DNA of 64,000 nucleotides from positions 128,198,519 through 128,262,518 of the forward strand of contig NC_045441.1 of assembly GCF_002776525.5 (NCBI RefSeq). Reading direction: 5' to 3'. Shown here piece after piece: positions 23,717-35,469 of this stretch. Made by a program: the position numbers and the translations under genes. Origin of the DNA: Piliocolobus tephrosceles (taxonomy: Eukaryota; Chordata; Mammalia; Primates; Cercopithecidae). Within the stretch, counting starts at the first letter, position 1, and the number at the start of each line of letters is the position of its first letter. The notes under the pieces were generated by a model. That model did no database searches, was not told the DNA's origin, and saw only the letters and a program-made list of their open reading frames with translations.

Positions 23717-24005
23717 TTTTTTTTTTTTTGATACAGGGTCTCTCTCTGTGCCCAGGCTGAGATGCAGTGACGTTCTCTTGGCTCACTGCAACCTCCACTT
23801 CCTGGGTTCAAGCAATGCTCATGTCTTGGCCTCCTGAGTAACTGGGATTATAGGCATGCGCCACCACCCCTGGCTAATTTTTGTATTTTTAGTAGAGAGG
23901 GGCGTCTCACCATGTTGGCCAGTCTGGAACTCCCAACCTCAAGTGATCCACTTGCCTAGGCCTCCCAAAGTGCCGGGATTACAGGCGTGAGCTACCATAC
24001 CCTGC
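23717..24005 (-). mobile_element. Alu (S/J type)
   Basis: Inverted and diverged. Confidence 0.88.
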
Positions 24006-24049
24006 CCATAGCATATCAATATCATAAAATTTAAATGTCCTTTGTTAAC

Positions 24050-24353
24050 TTTTTTTTTTTTTTTTGGATGTAATTTTGCTCTCGTTGCTGGGGCTGGAGT
24101 GTAATGGCAAGATGTCAGCATGTCAGCTCACTGTAACCTCCGCCTCCCGGGTTCAAGCAATTCTCCTGCCTCAGTCTCCCGAGTAGCTGGGATTACAGGC
24201 CCCACCACCACACCCGGCTAATTTTTGTATTTTTAGTAGAGACAGGGTTTCACCATGTTGACCAGGCTGGTCTCAAACTCCTAACCTCAGGTGATCCATC
24301 TGCTTCAGCCTCCTAAAGTGCTGGGATTACAGGTATGAGCCACCACGCCTGGC
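24050..24353 (-). mobile_element. Alu (S type)
   Basis: Inverted; 11-bp duplication cctttgttaac at 24039 and 24354. Confidence 0.93.
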
Positions 24354-24456
24354 CCTTTGTTAACATTTTAAATATACTTTAAATATTAACAGTAATTTTT
24401 CATATCATTGGCTTACACCTTTTCAAAAAACTCTTCAGTGTGCTTAACTTTTCTTT

Positions 24457-24522
24457 TCTTTGATCCTCCGTCCTTGGCCTCCCAAAGCACTTGGATTACA
24501 GATGTGAGTCACCACACCCAGC
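24457..24522 (-). mobile_element. Alu fragment
   Basis: About 65 bp of the Alu head only (inverted), cctcccaaagcacttggatt onwards. Confidence 0.75.
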
Positions 24523-24529
24523 CTATTAT

Positions 24530-25340
24530 TTTCATTATAAAACTTTTATTAGGGAATAAATTATCTCAATTTCCATAAAACAGTACATTGGGAATGTAAT
24601 TTCTATTAACTCCATAAGTTAGATTGGATATTAAGTATAGCATGTTAACTTCATTAAATCTTCTGATTCTGGAACAGAAAATATCCCTCCATTTATTCTG
24701 TTTTTTCCTATTGTGAATTTAAATTTTTCTTTTAATAGTTCTCCTTCATTTCCAAAATATTGAATATTATCTGTTGCACTATTATTTTTTAATTGTCACC
24801 GGTAAATAGAAATGCAAAATGATTTTATTGAAATTGATGATTTTTTGAAAATGTAAACATCTAGGTAAAAATTATTCTCTAAGAATTAATCTTTAAAATT
24901 CACTTATTCAACGCTATTGTTTGTGTGTAAATCGTGTCTGCAATTCTCCAGATTGCCTTCAGATCTTACAGTGTAACCTCATATGAAAAAAATAGAGAAC
25001 CAAGGACTCTGTCAACCAGGAGCGGAGCCCTTGAAACCCGGCCAACCCTCCATGTACCTTCCGCCTGGAGAAGTCAAGGCCAGTCACTCAGGCTCTAGCG
25101 ACAGCCTCTATCCTTGCCATTCTCCCAGGCAGGCCCTCTCCTTGCTTTCTCCACCCGGTGACCCTGGCTTCCTGGCACTCCTTGATAAGGTCGACCTCTG
25201 CTTTTTGGTCCTGCACTGTGGTTTCAGATAACCAGTCCCCGCCAGCCCCTACCCAGAACCCTCAGCGGCTGGGCTAAGACTCCACTTGATCAACCCCGGA
25301 GGAAGGACTCCTACAGCAAGAAGGGCCTTTGAAAGATAAT
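24530..25340. other. Unassigned intron 1 sequence
   Basis: AT-rich to 24970, then more GC-rich. An 82-codon plus-strand reading frame (24983-25231) has no recognisable domain and is probably chance. Confidence 0.45.
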
Positions 25341-25351
25341 CCCCTCCAGCC

Positions 25352-25632
25352 AGCCAGGCGCGGTGGCTTACGCCTGTAATCCCAGCACTTTGGGAGGTCT
25401 AGGTGAGCGGACCACGAGGTCAGGAGATCTAGACCGTCCAGGCTAACAAGGTGAAACCCCATCTCTACTAAAAATAGCTGTAGTCCCAGCTACTCCGGAG
25501 GCTGAGGCAGGAGAATGGTGTGAACCCGGGAGGCGGAGCTTGCAGTGAGCCCAGATCGCACCACTGCACTCCAGCCTGGGCGAGAGAGGGAGACTCTGTC
25601 TCTGTCTCAAAAAAAAAAAAAAAAAAAAAAAA
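25352..25632 (+). mobile_element. AluY with internal deletion
   Basis: Lacks about 35 bp between the A-rich middle and the right arm. Imperfect 21-bp duplication at 25331 and 25633. Confidence 0.93.
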
Positions 25633-25784
25633 GAAAGGTAATCCCCTCCAGCCTCCACCTCAAAGCAGAAATCCTCTCTATGGTGGATTGACCAGATGAG
25701 CGTGAGCCTCTTTATCTTACAAGGATCTTACCTCATTGTGCTAATGGCCATTAGCCATTACCATTAATGTTTTCTTTTTCTTTT

Positions 25785-25936
25785 CTTTTTTTTGAGACAG
25801 GATCTTATTCTGTTGTTCAGGCTGGAGTGCAGTGGCACAATCATGTCTCACTGCAGCCTTGAACTCCTGGGTTCAAGCAATCCTCTCACCTAGGCCTAGG
25901 TGCTGGGATACAGACGTGAGACACCATGCCACCCTA
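25785..25936 (-). mobile_element. Alu fragment (J type)
   Basis: Inverted copy with the central part deleted, so only both ends remain. Confidence 0.8.
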
Positions 25937-25939
25937 ATA

Positions 25940-26595
25940 TTCTTCTTGATTTTGAGCTGAAAATGACCTCACTGAAACTTCCCACCACTAGACAGGTTCT
26001 GCCCTCTGGCTCTGATGTATTTAGCAACTTGTTAGTCAGAAGGAATTAAGAATCTTTGCTTCCCCTTTAGCTCCAGCCCAGACGTCCTGAACTTAGAGCC
26101 AAGCCTAGGGCACCTGTGCAGATCACGGTGAGATGCAGAATTTTTCCTGTCCTGTGCTAGATGAGAAGTGTGGCACTTCCAAGGTCCCTGAAGTCAGCAC
26201 TTCCTCTAAATAACTAAAGGAAGCCAGGTAGCCTAATGGGGAGCCCTCTGCCTGAAACCCCAAGTGTCCAGGCTTTTCCAAAGCTACCCAAGGTGCTCAT
26301 GTCTGAAAGAAAAGTCAAAGCTAGCCCATGCTGCACTGGCTGGGGTCCCTGGCGCTGCCCACCTGGGGGCCTGGTTTTCTTTTTCATTTTTCACCTCCAT
26401 TCCCAGGCAAGCTTCTTATTCCTCTAGATTCTATGATTCTCACCCTGAACCCAGTCTCGACCTGCAACATCTCTGTCTCGACTGGGTCTGACCTGCAGCC
26501 CCTTCCCTGGCAAACTCTGCTTCGTTTTCCCACATTCCCTAGACTTCTCCCCAGCGGCTTCTTAGGGGCTTTTTCTTTGCCCTAATTTCAGGATA
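25940..26595. other. Unassigned intron 1 sequence
   Basis: Moderately GC-rich; overlapping short plus-strand frames near 26236-26585 show no domain. Confidence 0.45.
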
Positions 26596-26602
26596 TTGAT
26601 CA

Positions 26603-27195
26603 TGTAACACCTAACCTTGTTTTTAGACTCTCCCTTAATCACCTACCCTTGTTTCCACATGAATAGGCTCTCCCTTAGCTGACAAAACCGGACAAACTCC
26701 ATTTGGCTCCTTCATTTACAAGACATCAAGGACTCCTTATCCACCCCCCCCCCCCCCCCCCCCCGGAGTTCCCTTGTGTAAGCTGACTCTCAACATATCA
26801 AAGAGTCCAATTCACTGATAAGGTACTGAAGCAAGCAATGTCTGAAGTTTCCAGGATTTTGCTCATGAGGTAACACCGTAAAGCCCTGAATTTGTGTGCG
26901 GCAGAGCCCCCATATCTATCGCCTTATGATAGATGTAGAGCCCCTGCACCTGGAACTGTTTGTTTCTCTGTAACCATTTGTCTTTTTAATTTTTTTGCAT
27001 GTGTTTACTTCTGTAGAATTGCTGTAATTAAGCTTCCCCTCCCCTCTCTAAACTAAAGTATAAAGGAAAATCAAGCCCTTTCCTCAGGGCCGAGAGAGTT
27101 TCGAGCGTTAGCCGTCTCTCGGTCACCGGCTAATAAAGGACTCTTAAATTCGTCTCAAAGTGTGGCGTTTCTCTCTAACTCGCTCAGGTACAACA
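26603..27195 (+). mobile_element. ERV1-like solo LTR
   Basis: 593 bp with TG...CA ends (tgtaacacctaacc to aggtacaaca) and an exact 4-bp target duplication atca (26599-26602 and 27196-27199). It has TATAAA at 27059, AATAAA at 27131 and a C21 run at 26744. Size, ends and 4-bp duplication fit a class I (gammaretrovirus-like) LTR; family not assigned. No internal viral sequence adjoins it. Confidence 0.78.
26744..26764 (+). repeat. Poly-C tract
   Basis: Uninterrupted run of 21 C inside the LTR. Confidence 0.98.
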
Positions 27196-27239
27196 ATCAG
27201 CCACGAAGGTGGGGCAGTTTACACTTCCCTTCTATCTGG

Positions 27240-27370
27240 GTTAAGCACAGAAATTAACATTTATTACGCATTTACTAAGTGACAGGAACTTTACCTCTGT
27301 GATTTAATTTAGTAGTCACGATAATCCTACTTTGGGAAACCGATGCCTGATAAAATGAGAAATCAAAGGT
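27240..27370 (-). mobile_element. MIR-like fragment
   Basis: acatttattacgcatttact, then tgatttaatttagtagtcac, then gggaaaccgatgcctgataa resemble inverted MIR. Confidence 0.5.
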
Positions 27371-27620
27371 GACTGAGATAAGAGGAAGATCCAGTAATGA
27401 ACAGGTATCCCAAAACACAAGCAAAAACCTAAGCTGGAAAAATGAACACAGATCTGAAACCTTCTCAAACCAAAAAAATTTAAATCGGCATCCAGAATGA
27501 TTTAAGCCACTGTTCCCACACTATTATTTAAGCAGGGTGCAAGCAGAGATCGTGGACATAAATCACATAAAGGGTGTGGTAGGAACACAGTATGTGATAG
27601 GCACTATTTGTTGTGATTAG

Positions 27621-28005
27621 TGTCAGGCCTCTGAGCCCAAGCTAAGCCATCATAACCCCTGTGACCTGCACGTACACATCCAGATGGCCTGAAGTAACTG
27701 AAGAATCACAAAAGAAGTGAAAATGGCCTGTTCCTGCCTTAACTGATGACATTAGCTTGTGAAATTCCTTCTCCTGGTTCATCCTAGCTCAAAAGCTCCC
27801 CTACTGAGCACCTTGTGTCCCCCGCCCCTGCCCAGAGAACTGTAATTTTCCACTACCTACCCAAATCCTATAAAACAACCACACCCCTATCTCCCTTTGC
27901 TGACTCTCTTTTCAGACTCAGCCCGTCTGCACCCAGGTGAAATAAACAGCCTTGTTGCTCACACAAAGCCTGTTTGGTGGTCTCTTCACACGGACGTGAG
28001 TGAAA
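27621..28005 (+). mobile_element. LTR7 solo LTR (HERV-H)
   Basis: Begins tgtcaggcctctgagcccaa and ends near cacacggacgtgagtgaaa, with gcctgttcctgccttaactg and cacaaagcctgtttggtggt inside, all diagnostic of LTR7. TATAAA at 27869 and AATAAA at 27941. Flanks attag/attaa fit a 5-bp target duplication. It lacks HERV-H internal sequence. Confidence 0.95.
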
Positions 28006-28204
28006 ATTAATGTTGTACAGACAAGCTCAGCAGCATAGGCCACGATCAGAGCGTGAAGGGGGTCATGTGTAGGTTTCAGGTGGCAGAACCTTCCTTCCGA
28101 CTTTCTTCTGATCACTCTGTCCCAGCTCCAGGTGCCTAATATTGGCTAGTGGACTTCAGCCAGGAAATAGTGTGAAAGTCTCCTGTGGCCCCTTGGGGTT
28201 TGCT

Positions 28205-28350
28205 AAGCTAGCGATGCTGAAAGTTTGGTCCCTAGGCCAGCATCATCAGCATCACTTGGGAGGTTGTCAGAAATGCAAATTCTCAGGCCCCATCCCAGAC
28301 ATCCCAGGGTGATTCTCAATCTTTTAGCATGCATCAGCATCACCTAGACA
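28205..28350. mobile_element. MER5A-like fragments
   Basis: An inverted copy (gaaagtttggtccctaggcc, agaaatgcaaattctcaggc) runs into a direct copy start (gtgattctcaatcttttagc), cut by the 10-N gap. Confidence 0.7.
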
Positions 28351-28360
28351 NNNNNNNNNN
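28351..28360. other. Assembly gap (10 N)
   Basis: Short placeholder gap; no duplicated flanks seen. Confidence 1.
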
Positions 28361-28541
28361 AAATATTTCATTCATTCTGCACTAAAAAATTCATTTCTTT
28401 TACTCCCTCAAACTCGAAAGCCACATAAAACTTTGCATTTGCTTCTTCCAGGAAGTTACCCCTAAGGAATTACAAGTTTCTGAAAGTGTGGTTTGACCCC
28501 TGCAAATGGATTCTTTAAGATGGTATTTAAAACGCAGATTC

Positions 28542-29164
28542 TGGGGCGCAGCGGCTTACATCTGTAATCCCAGCAGTTTGGGAGGCTGAGTTGGGTGAAT
28601 AGCTTGAGCTCAGGAATTCAAGACCAGCCTGGGCAACATGGTGAAACCTTGTCTCTATTAAAAATACAAAAAATTGGCCGGGAGTGGTGGCTCAAGCCTG
28701 TAATCCCAGCACTTTGGGAGGCTGAGACGGGTGGATCACGAGGTCAGGAGATCGAGACCATTCTGGCTAACACGGTGAAATCCCGTCTCTACTAAAAAAC
28801 ACAAAAAACTAGCCGGGCGAGTTGGCGGTCGCCTGTAGTCCCAGCTACTGGGGAGGCTGAGGCAGGAGAGTGGTGTAAACCCGGGAGGCGGGGCTTGCAG
28901 TGAGCTGAGATCCAGCCACTGGACTCCAGCCTGGGCGACAGAGTGAGACTCCGTCTCAAAAAAATAAAAAATAAAAAATAAAAAATATACAAAAAATTAG
29001 CCGGCCATAGTGGCAGAGGTCTGTAATCCCAGCTACTTCAGAGGCTGAGGTGGGAGGATTACTTGAACCCAGGAGGCGGAGAGGCAGAGGTTACAGTGAG
29101 CAGAGATCTTGCCACTGCACTCCAGCCTGGGCGAGAGAGGGAGACTCTGCCTTGAAAAAAAAAA
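28542..29164 (+). mobile_element. Outer Alu (J/S type) split by AluY
   Basis: 28542-28675 and 28987-29164 are the two parts of one older Alu. Confidence 0.9.
28676..28980 (+). mobile_element. Nested AluY (Old World monkey type)
   Basis: Inserted in the middle A-rich linker of the outer Alu; atacaaaaaatt repeated on both sides. Confidence 0.95.
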
Positions 29165-29605
29165 AGGAAACAAAAATTTAAAAACTAATGAACAAAAATG
29201 CAGATTCTCAGACCCCAGCCCACCTGTTCGGAACAGAATTTCCAATACGTGACTCGGGAACCTGCATTTTAGTAGACTCTCCCATGCGATGAAAATGCAT
29301 GTCAAAGTTTGAGAAGTACTGCTCCAAAGCTGGGTAACTACATCCCAGAAGCTACTCAAAACAATCCATCATGGATGGGAAAAAATACTGGAACTCCTCA
29401 TATTTTTTAGTGTAAAAAAATCTTTTCAGCCCAGAAAAGTATTGCCTGGGCTGAAAGGGCTGGAGGAGTGGGGGGATTCCCTGGTTAACTGAGAAGGGGC
29501 ACAAGAGGACCTTTAGGGCTGATGAAAATGTTTTGTATCTAGGGTGTTGTGATGGTTACACAGGTGCATCCATTTATCAAAACTCTTTGAACCATACACT
29601 TTACC

Positions 29606-29908
29606 TTTTTATTTTATTTTATTTTTTTGAGATGGAGTCTCACTCTGTCACCCAGGCTGGAGTGCAGTGGCCGGATCTCAGCTCACTGCAAGCTCCGCCT
29701 CCCGGGTTCATGCCATTCTCCTGCCTCAGCCTCCCCCGTAGCTGGGACTACAGGCGCCCGCCACCTCGCCCGGCTAGTTTTTGTATTTTTAGTAGAGACG
29801 GGGTTTCACCGTGTTAGCCAGGATGGTCTCGATCTCCTGACCTCGTGATCCGCCCGTCTCGGCCTCCCAAAGTGCTGGGATTACAGGCTCGAGCCACCGC
29901 GCCCGGCC
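29606..29908 (-). mobile_element. AluY (Old World monkey type)
   Basis: Inverted, near consensus, (ttttа)n-type tail. Confidence 0.95.
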
Positions 29909-29956
29909 TTTAGCTTGATTTTCTAAATTGGTCTAAACATTAAAATATCTTCTCAG

Positions 29957-30112
29957 TGCCAGGCGTGGTGGTACACATCGGTTATCCCACCTATTCAGGA
30001 GGCCGGGGCAGGAGGGTGGCTTGAGCTCAGGGGTTTGAGACTAGCCTAGGCCAAACATTGAGACCCCCGTCTCTATTTTAATAAATAAATAAGTAAATAA
30101 ATAAAAATAGTA
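29957..30112 (+). mobile_element. Alu right-monomer fragment
   Basis: About 100 bp of old Alu plus an (aaat)n tail. Confidence 0.75.
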
Positions 30113-30640
30113 CATAAAAAAACAATAAATACAATCTCTTCCCTGTATAGGAAATAGGGAAAAGATCATGAAATAAGTCTCCCCTCTCCCCTCCCAACCT
30201 GAGACCAGCTCCCCTGCAGCAATTTGGTTAAAGTAATTTGGATTTCACTGGGCCTGAAATCCTAGGTGCTACTGAAACCTTCTATCCCTTTCTTACGCCC
30301 ATGTTATTATGGCTTCTTCTATCCCAAAGTAGCCGTAGGTAAAGATCACAGATGCCTGGTTTGGAAGTAAATACAGGCAGAAGCAGTAAGCAAATCAGAA
30401 CCATTTAATGGATGGAAAAATATATCTACTTATTTTAAATGTTTAATTTTGCCATCTCTGCATTATGTAAAAAGTAGAAAATACTGTGTTATCACATGCT
30501 TCATTTGTCACTATTTAAGATTTTATCATGGTTCACAATATTACAATGTCATCACATTTGTTAGCTTAATTTCTAAAGAAAATTGCAGATACTGAGTGTC
30601 AAATTTGACCAAATTAAAAATTTGAGATGTAGTGATTGTG
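30113..30640. other. Unassigned intron 1 sequence
   Basis: AT-rich, no feature recognised. Confidence 0.5.
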
Positions 30641-30659
30641 AAAAGAGAACAAAAATTCC

Positions 30660-31122
30660 CAAATGATTCTTACAGGGTGCACCCTTTTGTGTCACGATGT
30701 TGCAGAAAACAGCATGTCTCTAAGGCCACCAGTCCGACAACAACGTGACTCCATGGACAGTGCAGAATTAGTAACAGAAGGAACTTCAGGAAGACTTCTC
30801 CTAGATGAATACGCCAACACAAACAACACAGAACATGCAACAGTAAAATGCAAATCATGTTTCCTTAGTGAAAGGAGCAGACACAAAAGGTCACATATTA
30901 TTAGGTTCCATTTATAGGAAATGTCCAGAAGTGGAAAACAAACAAAAAGTAGGTTAGAGATTGCCAGGGGTTGAGGAAAGGGAAGAATGAGGACTGGTTC
31001 CTGATGGGTGTGGGGTTTCTCTTTGGGGTGATGAAAATTTCTGGAATTCCAATAGTGGTAACAGTTGCACATCATCATGAATGTATTTACTACCCCTGAA
31101 CTGTACACTTTAAAATAGTTTT
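30660..31122 (+). mobile_element. Old L1 3'-end fragment
   Basis: ttaggttccatttataggaa, ttgccaggggttgaggaaag, tttggggtgatgaaaatttc and gaactgtacactttaaaat are L1M 3' landmarks. The 84-codon frame at 30663-30917 is not convincing as a gene. Confidence 0.7.
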
Positions 31123-31390
31123 ACTTTGGGAGGCCCAGGTAGGTGGGCAGATCACCTGAGGTCAGGAGTTTGAGACCAGCCTGGCCAACATGGTGAAACC
31201 CTGTCTTTACTAAAAATACAAAAATTAGCCGGGCGTGGTGGCACATGCCCGTAATCCCAGCTGCTTGGGAGGCTGAGGCAAGAGAATCACTTGAACCCAG
31301 GAGAAGAGGTTGCAGTGAACCGAAATCACACCACTGCACTCCAGCCTGGGTGACAGAGTGAGGCTCTGTCTCAAAATAAAAACAATAAAT
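31123..31390 (+). mobile_element. 5'-truncated Alu
   Basis: Starts at actttgggaggcc, missing the first ~40 bp, yet has a 10-bp duplication aaatagtttt at 31113 and 31391, so it was truncated on insertion. Confidence 0.93.
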
Positions 31391-31596
31391 AAATAGTTTT
31401 AGCCATTTTTAAAATGGTAAAAAAAAAAAAAAAAAAACCGTTACAAACAAAAATAGAGTGCTAAGATGACCAAAAAAGTAAAATGCAAATAAGAAGCAAC
31501 TACTAAGATGCCAAGTAAGACAAACTTAAAAAACGAGTAATAAGGCTTAAAAGGGCTAGAGACCCAGAATATATAAAGAATTAAAACCACAATGAG

Positions 31597-31904
31597 GGCT
31601 GGGCGCGACAGCTCACGCCTGTAATCCCTGCACTTTGGGACACCAAGGCGGGCTGATCATGAGGTCAGGAGATTGAGACCATCCTGGCAAACACAGTGAA
31701 ACCCCGTCTCTACTAAAAATACAAAAAAAAAAAAAAAAAAATTAACCGGGCTTGGTGGTGGGCGCCTGTAGTCCCAGCTACTTGGGAGGCTGAGGCAGGA
31801 GAATGGTGTGAACCCAGGAGGCGGAGACTGCATTGAGCTGAGATTGTGCCACTGCACTCCAGCCTGGGTGACAGAGCGAGACTCCATCTCAAAGAAAAAA
31901 AAAA
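31597..31904 (+). mobile_element. AluY
   Basis: 14-bp duplication aaaaccacaatgag at 31583 and 31905; middle A-run of 18. Confidence 0.95.
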
Positions 31905-31918
31905 AAAACCACAATGAG

Positions 31919-32194
31919 ATGCAATTTGCATTCTTTGTATTGGCACAAATTTTAAAAAGCTGATGATACCACTTGGCTACCATGTGAGGCAAGGGAAGGC
32001 TCTTATTCTTCTGGTGGGAGTATAACTTGGCAAACACACTTCAGAAAACAATTTGGTATTATCACATAAAACTTAAGAATCAAAATTCCACTACTAGATC
32101 CCTAGGGAAACTCATGTAACATGTACACAAAGAAGCATATACCAAAATGTTCACAGCATAATGGTTTAATAGCAAAAACTTAAATCAACTTCAC
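31919..32194 (+). mobile_element. Old L1 fragment
   Basis: Reads like the L1M region with tggtgggagtataacttggc and gttcacagcataatggttta. Confidence 0.55.
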
Positions 32195-32842
32195 TTTGTT
32201 TTTTCAGAGGCAGGGTCTCATTCTGTTGCCCAGGCTGGAATGTAGTGGCACACTTGCACCTGACCGCAGCCTCATCCTCCCAGGCTCAAGTGATCCTCCC
32301 ACTTCAGCCTCCTGAGTAGTTGGGACTACAGGTATGTGCCACTGTGTCCAGCTAATTTTATTTTATTTTATTTTATTTTATTTTATTTTATTTATTTATT
32401 TATTTATTTATTTTTGAGACGGAGTCTCGCTCTGTCGCCCAGGCTGGAGCGCAGTGGCCGGATCTCAGCTCACTGCAAGCTCCGCCTCCCGGGTTTACGC
32501 CATTCTCCTGCCTCAGCCTCCCAAGTAGCTGGGACTACAGGCACCCGCCACCTCGACCGGCTAGTTTTTTTTTTTTTTTTTTGTATTTTTTAGTAGAGAC
32601 GGGGTTTCACCACGTTAGCCAGGATGGTCTTGATCTCCTGACCTCGTGATTCGCCCGTCTCGGCCTCCCAAAGTGCTGGGATTACAGGCTTGAGCCACCG
32701 CGCCCGGCCAATTTTATTGTTTTAATGTTTTTGTAGGAGCTATGTTGCCCAGGCTGATCTCGAACCCCTGACTTTAAGAGATCCTCCTGCCTTGGCTTCT
32801 CAAAGTACTGGGATTACAGATGTTAGCTACTGAGCCCAGTCT
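32195..32842 (-). mobile_element. Outer Alu (J type) split by AluY
   Basis: 32195-32362 and 32710-32842 are the halves of one old inverted Alu. Confidence 0.88.
32363..32709 (-). mobile_element. Nested AluY (Old World monkey type)
   Basis: Same orientation as its host; tail is (ttatt)n/(ttta)n; aattttatt on both sides. Confidence 0.93.
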
Positions 32843-33020
32843 CAATTTTAATAAAAGGAAAATCAATGTATAAATTGTGTACATTCATGCAAAAGAAAGT
32901 AATGAAAACATTTCAGTGAATCAGAGTAGTCTTTCTCTAAAATTGGTGGGGCCCAGAGCAAGGTTATAAATGGAGGCTTGGATACAAATATCTAAATATT
33001 TAATAGTAATAAATCATGCT

Positions 33021-33322
33021 GAGCTGGGCTCAGTGGCTCATGCCTGTAATCCCAGCAGTTTGGGAGGCTGAGGCAAGAGGACTGCTTGAGCCCAGGCACT
33101 CGAGACCAGCCTGGGCAACATAGTGAGACCCTGTCTCTAAACACATACACATACAAATTAGCCAGGTATGGTGGCACTAGCCTGGTCCCAGCTACTGGGA
33201 GGTTGATGTGGGAGGATCATTTGAACCCAGGAGGTCGAGGCTGCAGTGAGCCATGTTTGCACTGCCACACTCCAGCCTGGTAACAGAACAAGACCCTGTC
33301 TCAAAAAAAAAAAAAAAAAAAA
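33021..33322 (+). mobile_element. Alu (J/S type)
   Basis: Full length, diverged. Confidence 0.9.
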
Positions 33323-33581
33323 GTCTGTATATATAATCACATAATAAAAACTTTAATACAAAACTTTTAAAATTTGTTATAAAAAAAATTTTTTTGAGAC
33401 AGAGCCACACTCTGTTGCCCAGGCTGGTGTGCAGTGGCATGAACATAGCCCACTGTAACCTCAAAATTCCTGGGTACAAGCAATCCTTCTGCCTCAGCCT
33501 CCAGCATTGCTAGGACTACAGGCATGCACCACCACACCCAGCTAATTTTTTCATTTTTTATTTATTTTTAATTTTTAATTT

Positions 33582-33681
33582 NNNNNNNNNNNNNNNNNNN
33601 NNNNNNNNNNNNNNNNNNNNNNNNNNNNNNNNNNNNNNNNNNNNNNNNNNNNNNNNNNNNNNNNNNNNNNNNNNNNNNNNN
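33582..33681. other. Assembly gap (100 N)
   Basis: Falls at the tail of the nested AluY. Confidence 1.
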
Positions 33682-33957
33682 GAGTCTCGCTCTGTCACCC
33701 AGGATGGAGTGCAGTGGCCGGATCTCAGCTCACTGCAAGCTCTGCCTCCCGGGTTTACGCCATTCTCCTGCCTCAGCCTCCCCAGTAGCTGGGACTACAG
33801 GCGCCCGCCACCTTGCCCGGCTAGTTTTTTGTATTTCTTAGTAGAGACGGGGTTTCACCGTGTTAGCCAGGATGGTCTTGATCTCCTGACCTCGTGATCC
33901 TCCCGTCTCGGCCTCCCAAAGTGCTGGGATTACAGGCTTGAGCCACCGCGCCCGGCC
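33682..33957 (-). mobile_element. Nested AluY (Old World monkey type)
   Basis: Its 3' tail lies in the gap. Confidence 0.93.
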
Positions 33958-34159
33958 TAATTTTTTTTTTAACTTTTTTATTTTTTGATGGGGTTTCACT
34001 ATGTTGTCCAGGCTGGTCTTGAACTCCTGTCCTCAATCCTCTCATCTTGGTCTCCCAAAGCACTGGGAGTACAGCCATGTAGTGCTTTGCACCCAGCTCA
34101 GAAAAAAAAAAAAAAAAAATTAATTCAAATAATGACTATTTCAAAGCCTTCTGATTGGC

Positions 34160-34800
34160 ATAAGTCAAAAAAGTTTGATAACACCAAGCATTAGTTGGCC
34201 AGAAAATGAAGAAACTGGGACACTCAAACATGTAAGTATAAACTGGCACAGTCACCTTTATACTAATTTGTGAGAATCTGGAAAAGTTGAAGCTATATAA
34301 TATTCAAACCAACAATTCTGCTTCCTAATGATCTACCCTGGAAAAGCTCTAACCATGATCACCAAGATACACTTGCATGTAAATTCTTGGCAGCTTGATT
34401 TGGTATAACAAAAACCTGGAAATATACCATATATCCATTACTGGGAGGAACAGGTAACTGAACTGTGGTATAAATCCTATGATGAAATACTTTTCAACTC
34501 TTAAAATGAATAAACTAGGTCCTTGTGTAGCAATATGAATAGATCTCCAAAACACAGCATTGAATAAAAATTTGAAAACACATAAAATACTACATTTTGC
34601 ATATGGATACAAATATATATGAGGAAATCATAAAATCATGGAAGAGCAAGATACACACCAAAATCATGATTGAAGCTGCTTCTTAGGACAGAGGGAAATG
34701 AGACTGGGGGATGAGAAAAAAATAACCTTAGGTCTGTTACGATTGTTTACTATATTTTAAAAGACGAGCAGAATTGAAAAATGTGAATACTTATTTATTC
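34160..34800 (+). mobile_element. Old L1 3'-end fragment
   Basis: Landmarks in order: aatatataccatatatccat-like text, gaacaggtaactgaactgtg, gatctccaaaacacagcatt and gaggaaatcataaaatcatg. Strongly diverged. Confidence 0.6.
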
Positions 34801-35146
34801 TAGGAGGAGAGTTATAACTTGTACGGGTTCAGAATAAAGATTCTCTGGTGCGTGTTACATTATTCTTTGCGGTTTTCAGTATTCTATCCAATTTGCGAAA
34901 TAGTCAACTAGTCTTCTTCCCATCTACCCACCCCCACCCAAAATGTGAATTAACCGAAAAGGAAAGACACAAACAGGAAAGAACCCAGAGGAAACACCCA
35001 CATTGGCAAAAACCACAAAGCAAGGTAAAGACGCTTGGGCAGCCTGCTTGAAACACTGAAACAGAAATCATGCAGGCAAAACAGTTTTTTGAATTAATAA
35101 CTTCATATAGTTACTGGACAATGGAAGTAGCTAGTTAAGAAGTCAA
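34801..35146. other. Unassigned intron 1 sequence
   Basis: No feature recognised. Confidence 0.45.
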
Positions 35147-35459
35147 GGCTGGGTGCGGTGGCTCACGCCTGTAATCCCAGCACTTTGGGAGGCCGAGGTG
35201 GGCGGATTGCCTGAGCTCAGGAGTTGGAGACCAGCCTGGGCAACATAGTGAAACCCCGTCTCTAAAATACAAAAAAGAAAAATAATTAGCCAGGCGTAGT
35301 GGCAGGCGCCGGTAGTCCCAGCTACTCGGGGGGCTGAGGTAGGAGAATCGCTTGAACCTGGAAGGTGGAAACAACGGTGAGCCGAGATCGCGCCACTGCA
35401 CTCCAACCTGGCGACAGAGCCAGACTCAGTCACCACAAAAGAAAGAAAGAAAGAAAAAA
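35147..35459 (+). mobile_element. Alu (S type)
   Basis: Full length with (gaaa)n tail; first of three Alus head to tail. Confidence 0.93.
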
Positions 35460-35469
35460 AGTCAAGCAA

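Larger units (their letters stand above)
28517..29340 (+). mobile_element. MER5A-like element split by nested Alus
   Basis: The left part ends ttaaaacgcagattct at 28541. The right part resumes aaatgcagattctcagaccc near 29198 and ends gtttgagaagtactgctcc. The repeated cgcagattct/tgcagattct is the outer Alu's target duplication. Confidence 0.7.
33388..34099 (-). mobile_element. Outer Alu (J type) split by gap and AluY
   Basis: 33388-33581 and about 33958-34099 are the two halves of one old inverted Alu. Confidence 0.85.

Noticed and set aside
24983..25231. 82-codon plus-strand frame in intron 1
   Set aside because: No domain, no splice context and ordinary composition.
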